The notes: generated by a model not told the origin, from the sequence alone. A DNA stretch of 42,267 bases from DATIYF01 sp035517775 (GCA_035517775.1 DATIYF010000046.1:1-42267), one strand, 5' to 3'; counted from the first letter of the stretch, positions 11,001 to 18,959 are shown. Made by a program: numbers and translations.

Positions 11001-11454
11001 CCTGTTTCAATGGCACACTGGCAACCCCTTTACTCCGGTGATTCAAGGTCCAGTGCGCAGCGATATTGATCCCGGGCTGGTCGCGGGCACGCTGTTTCCT
11101 GACCAGGTAGGGGACCCGAACGTTTCCGACCCCAGCATCGGGCACTGGTTCAATCCTGCCGCCTATGCCAACCCGGCGCCGGGGACCTTCGGCGACGTTC
11201 ACCGCAACTCGCTCTACGGTCCACACTTCTCCAACGTGAATCTCAGCCTGGCGAAGGAGTTTGCCATCCACGAGAGGATCACACTTGAAATCCGGGCCAA
11301 CGCCTACAATGCGTTCAACCGTGTGAACTTCAACAATCCGGATGCCAACGTCGGATACATCGGCGGAGGGTTGCAGGACTCCGGCGCCGGCACCATTTCC
11401 GGCATTGTGGGCGGTCAACGCATCATCGAGCTGGGAGGGCACCTGCGCTTCTAG
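8059..11454 (+). CDS. TonB-dependent receptor, Oar-type
   Basis: This is an outer-membrane receptor of 1131 residues, probably importing galactan fragments with TonB energy. A signal peptide (about 1-33, ending CAFG before QNAN) precedes a carboxypeptidase-regulatory-like beta-sandwich (about 35-115, GEIKGTVTDSSGAVIEGV). A plug domain (about 125-230) and a long beta-barrel follow, ending in the outer-membrane signature HLRF with a terminal aromatic residue. The start ATG at 8059 sits 8 bases after AGGAG; a GTG at 8056 is an alternative. The large size and N-terminal domain are typical of the expanded acidobacterial family. No SusD-like gene is present; an exported TPR protein follows instead. 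Substrate is inferred from neighbouring GH53 and GH2 genes. Confidence 0.93.
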   Translation: MRLRVARHMDRVSHWLLCLLLACGFAATCAFGQNANTGEIKGTVTDSSGAVIEGVKVTITNVETGINTVFSTNSAGIYDVPAVPTGRYTITFAKPGFRELIRSGISLLVQTIAVDAVLQVGSTTEQITVTAEAPLLETETSDQHVNLTTESVRNAPIVGTDWRAEMIQLIPGVNNGGGSNGQTAGEANGQGVGVNGTQAYNVQFLSDGGVATAPRDYNGSNYYMPLDSISEVSINSANAPAQYGNGLLAVNVITRSGTNQWHGSAYESVQNTALNSRGYFNSTGPKAVEHWNTYGGSVGGPVIKNKLFFFFNYQRNPSSTPTSGTYTYPTAAMEAGNFFGLGGSTGPAFDANGTLLGTYDPVALKMQTYFPAATAPGWISGCPGPVSPSASTPQTCPDTNNYIFNGSSPNTDTWYTGKADYNISAKQRLSFSFNYFPTTSSYVPKDPLYPNDASAYELGKTDNLLGQLSHVFTISPTLLNEFRVSASRELDKYTPYSLGHNAPAALGMEPTYGTNAPANIFPRVTIDTGSGTNLGGGINGNGNIDATLGQGIYTVGDVLTLIHGKHTIKVGGEYDRLYQNYTSWGDLDAGHFEFNGSVTGVPYADFLAGDVYGWYVQEALPTSAHEWTSAVFGSDDYKVTPHVTLNLGLRWQMQSGWGVKDNLFGVFDPHLPNPAVVNGQTYPGAILFGGQSDVLYGGPTSNMRTIQNADYKEFAPRLGVAWSPRNDWVFRASYGIFDAPRDAENYTDNALALGLSPHQVGPNGYVGGQAAFPLASGPPPGTMVVFPTLQTLSSTINNFGFTAFYPRDMPTVYVQQSLVSVQHDFAGGILLDTSYVYTRGRNLNFATDINQNPPSEFGCTGFNCGHPNPVFTSIAAQIYDGWSNYNALQVRLQKRMSYGLNFQVNYAWSKSLDTGTGNGHGSGVDIYQNAFEPAANYGPSNFDTRHTLVGEIVYEVPLGHGRKYSLGGIADQIVGGWTVSSLFQWHTGNPFTPVIQGPVRSDIDPGLVAGTLFPDQVGDPNVSDPSIGHWFNPAAYANPAPGTFGDVHRNSLYGPHFSNVNLSLAKEFAIHERITLEIRANAYNAFNRVNFNNPDANVGYIGGGLQDSGAGTISGIVGGQRIIELGGHLRF

Positions 11455-11482
11455 GTTCCCCCGGCATTCGCGAAGCAATTTG

Positions 11483-11524
11483 CCGGGGTGCGGAGGCGGC
11501 CCTCCTTCGCGCCCCGGCTTTTTT
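11483..11524 (+). terminator. Rho-independent terminator after TonB receptor
   Basis: A GC-rich hairpin has outer stem CCGGGG (11483-11488) with CCCCGG (11512-11517) and inner stem GGAGG (11492-11496) with CCTCC (11501-11505). A run of six T (11519-11524) follows. An alternative upstream hairpin (CCCCGGCA at 11459-11466 with TGCCGGGG at 11481-11488) shares the same G-run, so the two structures exclude each other. Confidence 0.8.
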
Positions 11525-11694
11525 GTGGCGAACAGATGCCGCGTCTAACAGCACGGCGGAAAAGAAGTACTGGTGAGGTTCCGGCTGGCCTTGCGTTCCA
11601 TAATCATGGATGAGGGGGCCGTGATAGAAAGATGGCCAGGCGCCGGCGGCAAGCGGCCGGAGGAAGACTTCTGACGGCAGGTTCTGATCCCACC

Positions 11695-12960
11695 ATGAAA
11701 AAGCGCGAAGCTGGCAAGCTGCAAAATTTCAGATTCCGTAGCGCGCACACGGGCGCCGCGCGAGGCGGCCCGGGCGGGGCGCGGCTTTTGCTGCTCGGGT
11801 TTCTCCTGGGCGCGCTGGCTGTGGCGCAGACCCCTCCTTCACGTCGGCAGGCGGTTCACGAACATCTGCAGAAAGCGGAGGCGTACCTCAGGGCAAAGGA
11901 TCCAGACTCCGCGGTCAAGGAACTCCATGCAGTTCTGCAACTCGATCCAAAAAACGCGGCGGCTTACGCCAACCTGGGCGGGATCGCCTTTTTTCAGGGC
12001 GATTATTCGAGTGCGGCACCAGAGCTGCGCAAGGCGCTGACGATTGACCCAAAGCTGACGCAAACCCAGGCCCTGCTGGGGATGTGTGAAAAGAGATTAG
12101 GCGACGCTTCCGCCCGCGGGCTGCTGGAGAAGTCATTTGCAAATCTTAAAGACACTCCCTTACGCCTGCAGGTTGGCATGGAGCTGGCGGACCTTTATGA
12201 CCAGCAGGACGAGCCCGGCGCCACCGCCTGCGTGATGCGGTCGCTGGTCAACCTAGCCCCCGACAACGTGGACGTGCTGTTCACGGCGCAGCGTACGTAT
12301 TCCGAGCTGGCCGACGATACGCTCAACAAGCTGGCCGTGCTTGCCCCCGGCTCGGGGCGCATGCAGCAAGTGATTGCGGAGCGGCTGATCAATGGAGGAG
12401 ATCTGAAGGGGGCGATCGAGCATTACCAGAAGGCCTTGCAGATCAGCCCGCGGCTGGCAGGGGTCCGCTTTGAGTTGGGGGAGGCGATTCTGCAGTCGGC
12501 GCCCAACGATACGGCGGCGCAGGCTGCCGCGCAAAAGGAATTCGAAACGGCCGCGGCAGTCGATGGCGATAGCGCGCAGATCGAGAGCGAACTGGGGCGC
12601 ATCGCATGGGCGCAGTCTGATATGGACGGGGCGCTGGCGCACTATGAGCACGCCTACCGCCTTAATCCGAACGAGGTCGAGGCTGAGCTGGGGCTGGCGC
12701 GGCTGCTGATGCGGCAACAGAAGCCAAAGCAGGCGATTCCCTATTTGCAGGCGGCGATTGCTTCTGATCCGCTGAACAGCGAGGCGCATTACCGGCTGGC
12801 GCTCGCGTACCGGCAGCTGCAAATGGAAGACGAGGCGCACAAGGAGATGCACCTGTTTCAGGAGATCAAGAAGACCAAGGACCAGGTGAAGGCCCTTTAT
12901 CGCGAGATGAATATTCAGCCCAGGACGCAACATGGGGACATGCAGGACCAGGACGAATAA
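11695..12960 (+). CDS. Exported TPR-repeat protein
   Basis: This is a 421-residue protein made mostly of tetratricopeptide repeats. A basic N-terminus and a hydrophobic segment (about 24-45, LLLLGFLLGALAVAQ) look like a signal peptide ending near AVAQ. TPR units such as AAYANLGGIAFFQGDY recur from about 50 to 400. No catalytic motif is seen. The start at 11695 is chosen because upstream residues are Arg-rich and unlike a protein start; 11632 is the alternative. It follows a TonB receptor and precedes GH53 by 12 bases, so it likely belongs to the galactan locus, perhaps as a periplasmic scaffold or glycan-binding partner. That role is inference. Confidence 0.85.
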   Translation: MKKREAGKLQNFRFRSAHTGAARGGPGGARLLLLGFLLGALAVAQTPPSRRQAVHEHLQKAEAYLRAKDPDSAVKELHAVLQLDPKNAAAYANLGGIAFFQGDYSSAAPELRKALTIDPKLTQTQALLGMCEKRLGDASARGLLEKSFANLKDTPLRLQVGMELADLYDQQDEPGATACVMRSLVNLAPDNVDVLFTAQRTYSELADDTLNKLAVLAPGSGRMQQVIAERLINGGDLKGAIEHYQKALQISPRLAGVRFELGEAILQSAPNDTAAQAAAQKEFETAAAVDGDSAQIESELGRIAWAQSDMDGALAHYEHAYRLNPNEVEAELGLARLLMRQQKPKQAIPYLQAAIASDPLNSEAHYRLALAYRQLQMEDEAHKEMHLFQEIKKTKDQVKALYREMNIQPRTQHGDMQDQDE

Positions 12961-12972
12961 AAGGAACGGGAA

Positions 12973-15066
12973 ATGACTTCGGGGCTTCGGGCACGGTTAC
13001 GGTCAGTGTTACTCATTGTAAGTGCCGCAACGGGTTTGGTTTGTATGGAGGCTTGTGGGGGCGGGGCGTCGGGCGCTCCGCCGCCTGCCACGAAGTTACC
13101 GCCTGGTATCACCATCGCATTCGGAGCGGCCAGCGTACCGCTCCATGGCAGCACCTCGCTCACGTTCAACCTCTCGAACCCCAACGGCAACCTTTCACTA
13201 AGCGGTGTCGGCTTTAGCGACACTTTGCCGGCGGGACTCGCGGTTGCCACGCCCAATGGCCAAAGCGGAAACTGCGGCGGGGGAACGATCACGGCCGCAG
13301 CCGGATCGAACAGCATCAGCCTGGCCGGCGCCACCATGATTGCAGGGGCCATGTGCAGTTTCGCGGTGAACGTAACCGGCACAGCTACGGGAACCCAGAG
13401 CACAACCACCAGTGCGGTCACTTCCACCGAGGCCGGCAATGGAGGCACGGCCTCGGCCAGCCTGATCGTGGCGGGAGCAAGCCAGCAGCCGCCGCAGCCG
13501 GCCGATGCTACTCCTATCAGCGGGCAAAGTTACTATCTGGTGAACCAGCTTTCCGGCCTGCAGGCCGATCTCAACGCCAATTCCACCACGGCGGGCGACC
13601 CCATCGTGCAGCAGCCGCGGAGTTTCACCAACCCCAGCCAACGGTGGAGCTTCACGGATGTTTCCGGCTTCTGGCAGATCAGCAACGTTCGCAATGGCCT
13701 GTGCCTGGACGGTGCAGGCGGGGCTGTAGTGCAGAACACTTGTGCCACGGCCAATACCCAGCAGTGGAGCCTTACGGCCACGGTGAACGGCTACTATGCC
13801 ATTACGAACAAGAGCACGAATCTGCTGGTGGATGTTGCGTCGGCCGCCAGCGGGGCGTTGCTGGAGCAGACGGCTTTTGCGGGCAGCGCGACGCAGAGCC
13901 AGCAGTGGCTGCTGCGGCCCTCGTTCTTCCGCGGCGTTGACAACGCACTGCTGGAGAAGCAGGAAGCGGCGCGAATCGCCACAGGTTTGGTGTGGTGGAA
14001 GGACGGCGGGGTGCAGACCGACGTTCTTCAAATTCTGAAGAACCACGGGGTCAACATGGTGCGCCTGAGGCCAAGCTCGGCGCCGCCGTATTCGAATCCT
14101 TCCCAGGCGGGATGCAGCGGCAACCTCTGCTTTGCGGAAACCGACGCCCAGGACCTCGACCTTGCCAAGCGCGCCAGAAACCTTGGCATGAGCCTGGAGT
14201 TGACTTTGCTGTTCGATGGCGGCAATTCTTCGAATCTGCCGGCAGCGTGGGCGGGGCATTCGATGTCGCAATTGCAGACGGATATCCATGACTACGTGAA
14301 GGCGGAGATACTGCTCTACCGGCAGAACGGGGTCATGCCCGACCTGGTTTCGATCGGAAATGAAGTCAATACGGGCTTTCTTACCGGTGCGGGCAATGTA
14401 TCTGACGCCACGTTTTCCACCTTTGCACAGTTGCAGATCGCGGGCATGCAAGGAGTCGCCGATGCAGCCGCCGATACTTCCACGGGGCCGGCGGTTCCGG
14501 CCCCGCTGACCTGCATACACATCACGCCGCAATGGCCGATGAGTGACTTCTTCGCGCGCGCCAATTCCAATAACATCCCCTATGACGCCATTTGCCAAAG
14601 TTATTACCCATTCTTCCACGGGCCTTTGACCGACGCCCAGGCCGCAGCCGCCAATCCCAGCAATCAGCCCGTGGAACAGGACATGCTCAATGCGGCGGCA
14701 AGTCTCGGCAAGCCCATCCTGATTCTGGAGACGGCAGAGCATTACGAGAATGGCTTTCAATCGAATGATCCCTGGTACACACCCAGTCCGGCGATGCAGG
14801 CGCAATTTCTGCGCGATCTGGAAGCGGTGGTGAATGGCGTGCCCAACCAGCTGGGCATGGGGCTTGCTTATTGGGACCCCGAGGGAGTGGATGTACCCAG
14901 ATTAAGCGGCGGCCTGTTTAATGGGGGCACCAATTTGCCCGATGCGATTTATGTGTGGAATGGCTTGACGATTTTTGATAACGCCGACAGTTCGGGCAGC
15001 GTGGATGTGAACGATCCGGCTTACTCGACTCCGCTCCCCGCGCTGGATGCGCTGGGCGGGCATTAA
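12973..15066 (+). CDS. GH53 galactanase with ricin-like lectin domain
   Basis: This is a second GH53 endo-beta-1,4-galactanase, 697 residues and much larger than the one at 3118. A hydrophobic N-terminus ending VCMEACGGG looks like a lipoprotein-type export signal, followed by a Ser/Thr/Gly-rich beta domain (about 45-165, DUF11-like repeat character). A beta-trefoil lectin module follows (about 178-315) with QRWSF, QQWSL and QQWLL motifs. The GH53 barrel (about 318-690) has acid/base Glu464 (SIGNEVN) and nucleophile Glu586 (LILETAEHY), plus QSYYPFFHG. AAGGA sits 7 bases before the ATG. Surface anchoring with a carbohydrate-binding module suggests it works on insoluble galactan while the smaller GH53 acts on soluble chains. 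Lipoprotein status is uncertain because the lipobox is imperfect. Confidence 0.9.
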   Translation: MTSGLRARLRSVLLIVSAATGLVCMEACGGGASGAPPPATKLPPGITIAFGAASVPLHGSTSLTFNLSNPNGNLSLSGVGFSDTLPAGLAVATPNGQSGNCGGGTITAAAGSNSISLAGATMIAGAMCSFAVNVTGTATGTQSTTTSAVTSTEAGNGGTASASLIVAGASQQPPQPADATPISGQSYYLVNQLSGLQADLNANSTTAGDPIVQQPRSFTNPSQRWSFTDVSGFWQISNVRNGLCLDGAGGAVVQNTCATANTQQWSLTATVNGYYAITNKSTNLLVDVASAASGALLEQTAFAGSATQSQQWLLRPSFFRGVDNALLEKQEAARIATGLVWWKDGGVQTDVLQILKNHGVNMVRLRPSSAPPYSNPSQAGCSGNLCFAETDAQDLDLAKRARNLGMSLELTLLFDGGNSSNLPAAWAGHSMSQLQTDIHDYVKAEILLYRQNGVMPDLVSIGNEVNTGFLTGAGNVSDATFSTFAQLQIAGMQGVADAAADTSTGPAVPAPLTCIHITPQWPMSDFFARANSNNIPYDAICQSYYPFFHGPLTDAQAAAANPSNQPVEQDMLNAAASLGKPILILETAEHYENGFQSNDPWYTPSPAMQAQFLRDLEAVVNGVPNQLGMGLAYWDPEGVDVPRLSGGLFNGGTNLPDAIYVWNGLTIFDNADSSGSVDVNDPAYSTPLPALDALGGH

Positions 15067-15074
15067 GTTGAGTA

Positions 15075-16289
15075 TCAGGCAGGCAAGCAGGAGGGCCCGA
15101 TCGGCTCAAAGGACTTATAGGTCAGCACGAATTCCTGGTGGCCGAGGCTTTCTGAGCAGCTCGGTTGGCCGGAGGCAACTTCCAGCACCTTCTCGTGAAT
15201 CTCGCGGCCAACGTCATCTACCGAGGCCTCAAGTTTGAGAATCTTTCCCGCATTGATATCCATATCTTCGCTCATGCGCTCGTAGGTTTCCGGGTTGGCG
15301 CAAATCTTGATGACGGGGGAAATGGCCGAGCCGACCACCGATCCCCGGCCGGTGGTAAACAGAATGACGTGCGAGCCGCAAGCGATCAGTTCGGCAATTT
15401 CAGCGTTGTCATTAATATTGGGGAAGCCGAAGCGCACTTCGCCATCGGGCACCACGTCGAGCAGGTACAGGCCGCCCTTGCGGGGAATGTCTCCCGGCTT
15501 GATAAGGCCGGAGATAGGCGAATCACCACTCTTGCAATAGGCGCCGATGGATTTCTCCTCAATGGTGGTGAGACCGCCTTCCGCGTTGCCCGGAGCGAAG
15601 CTGGCGTGGCCCATGATCTTGTAATACCGCGCCGCCTTTTCCACCGATTGCTTGAGAGCCTCGCCGAGTTCAGGCGTTACCGCACGAGCCGACATCACTT
15701 CTTCCAAACCGATCATCTCGCCGGTTTCTTCAAAGATGGTGGCGGCGCCTTCCTTTACCAATAGATCAAAGGCGCGCCCGACGGCAGGATTGGCAGAGAT
15801 GCCGCTGGTGGCGTCGGAACCCCCGCAGACGGTGCCCACGATCAACTCTCTCACGCCGAGGGGAACTCGCGGAACCTGCTCGATCTGCTTCAGAGCTTTC
15901 TCCACCCAGGCTCTGCCATTTTCGATGGACTTGCGGGTGCCCCCGGTCTGCTGAATCACGATTGTGCCCACCGGGCGGCCGGTGGCGGCGATGTTTTCCG
16001 CCAGGCGATGACGATTGAAGCTCTCACAGCCGAGCGAGAGCAACAGCGCTCCGCCAACATTCGGGTGGGTGCAGAGCGCATTCATCATGCGGTCGGCATA
16101 GGCGTTCGGATAGCAGCCGCCGAAGCCAATAAGGTGGACCGGCCTGCCCTTAAAGGAATCGACGATTTCGCGGGCCACATGGTGCGCGCATTCGACGAGA
16201 TATGCGACTACAATGTAGTTACGAATGCCCTTCCTTCCATCGGAACGAAGAAAGCCATCGAGTGGCATGGAGTTACTTGACGAAGACAT
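15075..16289 (-). CDS. UxaA-family dehydratase, large (C-terminal) domain
   Basis: This is a 404-residue member of the altronate/galactarate dehydratase family (GD_AH_C-type catalytic domain), which removes water from sugar acids. Visible blocks are GFLRSDGRKGIRN, a cysteine in IGFGGCYPN, a cysteine in LSLGCESFNRHRLAE and VGTVCGGSDATSGISANP. The SAF domain that is fused at the N-terminus of classic UxaA is a separate gene just upstream (overlap 17 bp), as in SuyAB-like and split UxaA proteins. It is the last gene of the minus-strand operon. Possible substrates are altronate-like acids, L-fuconate (a split UxaA pair lies in the Campylobacter fucose locus) or sulfolactate. It converges on the GH53 gene with an 8-bp gap. 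An internal ATG at 16268 is an alternative start. Confidence 0.88.
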   Translation of the reverse strand: MSSSSNSMPLDGFLRSDGRKGIRNYIVVAYLVECAHHVAREIVDSFKGRPVHLIGFGGCYPNAYADRMMNALCTHPNVGGALLLSLGCESFNRHRLAENIAATGRPVGTIVIQQTGGTRKSIENGRAWVEKALKQIEQVPRVPLGVRELIVGTVCGGSDATSGISANPAVGRAFDLLVKEGAATIFEETGEMIGLEEVMSARAVTPELGEALKQSVEKAARYYKIMGHASFAPGNAEGGLTTIEEKSIGAYCKSGDSPISGLIKPGDIPRKGGLYLLDVVPDGEVRFGFPNINDNAEIAELIACGSHVILFTTGRGSVVGSAISPVIKICANPETYERMSEDMDINAGKILKLEASVDDVGREIHEKVLEVASGQPSCSESLGHQEFVLTYKSFEPIGPSCLPA

Positions 16290-16590
16290 GGTCTTTATCC
16301 AGTGTGTAAGTAGAAATGTAATCGCTCTTCAGGTTGTGTAAGTGAATGTGGCCGCCGGCAGGAATAGCGTCAGTGGCCGAACCAATGGGCACGCCGCACT
16401 TATAAACCTTTTCACCCGCCTGAATGGGCCGCGCCGCCACCTTATGGCCAATGGCGATGGTTTGCTGAAAGCGAATTTCCCGGCCGCCAACCCAGTCAGT
16501 GTCGCCTGCCAGAACGGGCGAAACCACGATCAGTACGTTATCCCTGGGGTGAACGCGCAGCAGCTTGCGAGATTTCCCTTCCGCTTCCAT
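16273..16590 (-). CDS. SAF-domain protein, UxaA small subunit
   Basis: This is a 105-residue SAF-domain protein matching the N-terminal domain of altronate dehydratase. It contains DNVLIVVSPVLAGD, then IGHKVAARPIQAGEKVYKCGVPIG and the ending GGHIHLHNLKSDY. The HxHN pattern is typical of this domain. Its start overlaps the stop of the RraA gene (TGATG), which fixes the start at 16590 even though an open frame continues upstream out of the RraA reading frame. It should form a complex with the large subunit downstream to make a working dehydratase. Confidence 0.88.
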   Translation of the reverse strand: MEAEGKSRKLLRVHPRDNVLIVVSPVLAGDTDWVGGREIRFQQTIAIGHKVAARPIQAGEKVYKCGVPIGSATDAIPAGGHIHLHNLKSDYISTYTLDKDHVFVK

Positions 16591-17246
16591 CAGAATTTGC
16601 CGTATTGCAGGTAGGCCTGCACCGGGTCCACGCCCTGCAGAATAGCCTTGCGCACGAGGTTTTCCGTACGCAAGACCTCTTCCGTCTGTTGAATGACTTC
16701 CTCGGCCATGGCGGCGGGAATCACGACCACTCCATCGCGGTCCGCCAGAACATAATCGCCGGCCGCAATGGTGACTTCGCCGATCTGGATGGGCTCGCCA
16801 AAGGCGGTCGCCGCCCACTTGCCGACGATATCCACGGGGGTGAAATATCTGCAAAACACGGGGAAACCAAGCTTCTCGATGAAGGCCGAGTCACGGCAGC
16901 CGCCATCCACGATATAGCCTAGCACCTTCTTGTAGGCCAGGGTTTCAGAGGAGAGTTCGCCCATGTGGGAGAGAGTGTGATCGTTGGGCTGGCAGACGAG
17001 CACGGTGCTGGCCGGCGCCTTAGAGAGAAGCTCACACCATCGCAGCAGGGTCTGGTGTGCGTCGAGAGAGTCATCGCGCCTGCCCTGGATGGTGAATGCC
17101 GGCCCGGCGAGCTTGTGCTGCAGGTTCAGCGGCCGGATTTGCTGGGGCAGCGTCTGCCGCGTATATCCTTTGGCGCGCAAGACGTCGAAAACGGCGCCGG
17201 TATAGCAGGCGCGCAATCGCGCCGCGAGAGAATTTGTTTCAGTCAT
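16590..17246 (-). CDS. RraA-family aldolase/decarboxylase-like protein
   Basis: This is a 218-residue protein of the RraA-like fold, which includes 4-hydroxy-4-methyl-2-oxoglutarate (HMG) aldolase, oxaloacetate decarboxylases and the regulator RraA. Diagnostic blocks are VDGGCRDS, where the Arg-Asp pair binds substrate and metal in HMG aldolases, and LADRDGVVVIP. With these residues intact, a metal-dependent aldolase or decarboxylase is more likely than RNase E inhibition. It overlaps the upstream MaoC gene by ATGA and the downstream SAF gene by one base, so it is translated in a coupled operon. The probable role is a retro-aldol or decarboxylation step giving pyruvate in the operon's pathway; the substrate is unknown. 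Confidence 0.88.
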   Translation of the reverse strand: MTETNSLAARLRACYTGAVFDVLRAKGYTRQTLPQQIRPLNLQHKLAGPAFTIQGRRDDSLDAHQTLLRWCELLSKAPASTVLVCQPNDHTLSHMGELSSETLAYKKVLGYIVDGGCRDSAFIEKLGFPVFCRYFTPVDIVGKWAATAFGEPIQIGEVTIAAGDYVLADRDGVVVIPAAMAEEVIQQTEEVLRTENLVRKAILQGVDPVQAYLQYGKF

Positions 17247-17776
17247 TCGGAGTCCTTATTACCGCCAGCCTGAGATTTGAACTGCGAAGGATCCCGATAT
17301 TTTACCGTTTGCAAATGCTCACAGTAGAGGACCAGCTCGCCCGGCATTTTGAAAATTTCGTAGGAAACTCGCACCATGCCGAGCGAGGGATACTTGGGCC
17401 ATTTTTCCAGCTGGGTGCGGATGGTATAGATGGTATCGCCGACGAAGACGGGCTTGATGAAACGAAGCTTATCGTAGCCGTAACTGAAGGTGTGAATATT
17501 GTTGTGCGCCATCAAGCCCAGGCCCAGGCTGAAAACCATGGCGCCGGCCACCAGCCGCTTGCCGAACATGCCTTCCTCTTTGGCGAAAACGTCGTCAGCG
17601 ACGTAAGGGTGCATGTCGAGGACGATGGCGTTGAACAACATGCTTTCGCCTTCGGAGATGGTGCGGCGGATGGAGCGCGCGCGCTGGCCCACTTCGAAAT
17701 CTTCGAACAGCCAGTTTTCGGCGTTCCAGATGGGAATTTCCTTGTGTCTGGTTGCATCGGGATTCGGGTTTTTCAC
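17243..17776 (-). CDS. MaoC-family hotdog protein lacking catalytic His
   Basis: This is a 177-residue hotdog-fold protein of the MaoC dehydratase/(R)-enoyl-CoA hydratase family. The hydratase motif region reads LDMHPYVADDVFA. The Asp is kept, but the position five residues later, His in active enzymes, is Val. The partner MaoC at 18984 has the full D-x-x-P-x-H pattern, so the two may form a heterodimer with one active site. The tail contains VLYCEHLQTVKYRD, similar in both. The start is GTG at 17776, with GGAG 7 bases upstream; no ATG fits, since longer frames run back through the upstream gene. It lies 13 bases after the solute-binding homologue and overlaps RraA by 4 bp. Confidence 0.85.
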   Translation of the reverse strand: MKNPNPDATRHKEIPIWNAENWLFEDFEVGQRARSIRRTISEGESMLFNAIVLDMHPYVADDVFAKEEGMFGKRLVAGAMVFSLGLGLMAHNNIHTFSYGYDKLRFIKPVFVGDTIYTIRTQLEKWPKYPSLGMVRVSYEIFKMPGELVLYCEHLQTVKYRDPSQFKSQAGGNKDSE

Positions 17777-17789
17777 TGTAGTTCTCCGG

Positions 17790-18959
17790 TCAGGCGATTC
17801 GAGTTGCCGCGACGCGGTGCGCGGCGTAGCGCTGGTTGAGCCAATCAATAAGGGCAGCATCGGCCACGTTCCCACGGAGGCAGCGGTTGATCTCGATGCC
17901 AGCAGCTTCGAAAAAGCGCACGAATCCGTCGAAGCGCGGCCGCAGGTAAGCGGTCTGCAGAGTTTGCAGAGTGCCGAGGAAAAAATCATCCGATTCGGCA
18001 TTGATTTTGGGGTCGCGCCAGGCGCCAAGGCTTGCCGGCTGGCCCCCGCTGGTGAAATAAGTTCCTTTCTGGTGCTCGGCGCTGGCCAGCCACTTGACGT
18101 AGGGGATGGCTTCAGAGGTGTAGCGGCTCAGGCTGCTGATGGCGACACCGGTGCCGCCCAGCATGGTGCCGGCGCATCCCAGCGCGCCGGCAGCCGGGGC
18201 ATCGGTAAACTTCAGCCGGGGGCCGCTTGCGGGGCGAGAATAGTTGGAATATCCAAAGGCATATGGACAATAGATCGCGTCAGAGCTCGCAACCATGAAG
18301 TCGTAAACCTGGATCGGGTTCCACTCCACCGAACTGGGATGCGCGACCGAGATCAGTGCATGCAGCCGAGCCAGCACCTCTCGCGCAGCCGACGGTTCGA
18401 TGAAGAAGCCGCGTTCTTCGGGGATGGGCTGGCCCAGGTTTGCGCTCAGGGTGAAGAAAAGGCTGATCGCATCAATGGGGCACGCCGGCACAACCACAAA
18501 CTTGCCGACCTTGCGGGCGGCCGCTCCCAGTTGCAAAACTTCGTCGAAGCTGCGCGGCATTGTGGCCAGAGAGGCGAGAAGATCAGGACGATAGGAGGCG
18601 ACCTGGGTGGCGGCATCCATGGGCAATGCCCAGAGGCCGGAGTGATACCAGTAAGATTGCCAGGAAGCGCCGGCGGAATCAGCGGCGAAAGCGCTCTGCT
18701 CGGCCTGAGTTAGAAAAGGAGCAAGATTCACCAGCCCGTGATGGGCGGCGGCAAAGCCCACGAAGGGGTGGTCCACGATTAAAAGATCATAGCGATCGAG
18801 GTATTGCTCGAGGGGGGCCTCGCCAAACTCGCGCAGAGTGCGCCGGTCCCATTGAATGGCAAGTTCAGGGTGCTGCTTTTCATACTCCGCAGCTCCGGCC
18901 ACCAGGGGCGCATAGCCGCGGGGATGATCCCAGGTGAGCCCTTTCAGCGTTAGTTTCAA
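17790..18959 (-). CDS. Solute-binding-protein homologue without signal peptide
   Basis: This is a 389-residue protein with the fold of family 1 extracellular solute-binding proteins (ABC sugar importers). Blocks include DLLIVDHPFVG, WALPMDAATQV, AIYCPYAFGYSNYS and GGTGVAISSLSRYTSEA. It starts directly with the first beta-strand (KLTLKGLTWDHPRGY) and has no signal peptide or lipobox. An in-frame TGA lies only four codons upstream (18972-18974 on the plus strand), so no export signal can be hidden in a mis-called start. The start is TTG at 18959 behind GGGGGA. No ABC permease or ATPase gene is nearby. It sits between two MaoC genes in the operon. It is probably a cytoplasmic protein that binds a small acid, CoA thioester or pathway intermediate; its function is unknown. 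Confidence 0.85.
   Translation of the reverse strand: MKLTLKGLTWDHPRGYAPLVAGAAEYEKQHPELAIQWDRRTLREFGEAPLEQYLDRYDLLIVDHPFVGFAAAHHGLVNLAPFLTQAEQSAFAADSAGASWQSYWYHSGLWALPMDAATQVASYRPDLLASLATMPRSFDEVLQLGAAARKVGKFVVVPACPIDAISLFFTLSANLGQPIPEERGFFIEPSAAREVLARLHALISVAHPSSVEWNPIQVYDFMVASSDAIYCPYAFGYSNYSRPASGPRLKFTDAPAAGALGCAGTMLGGTGVAISSLSRYTSEAIPYVKWLASAEHQKGTYFTSGGQPASLGAWRDPKINAESDDFFLGTLQTLQTAYLRPRFDGFVRFFEAAGIEINRCLRGNVADAALIDWLNQRYAAHRVAATRIA

Noticed and set aside
16591..16854. N-terminal extension of the SAF-domain frame
   Set aside because: The extra residues are Arg/Gly-rich and lie wholly within the RraA gene in another frame; the TGATG overlap gives a natural start at 16590.
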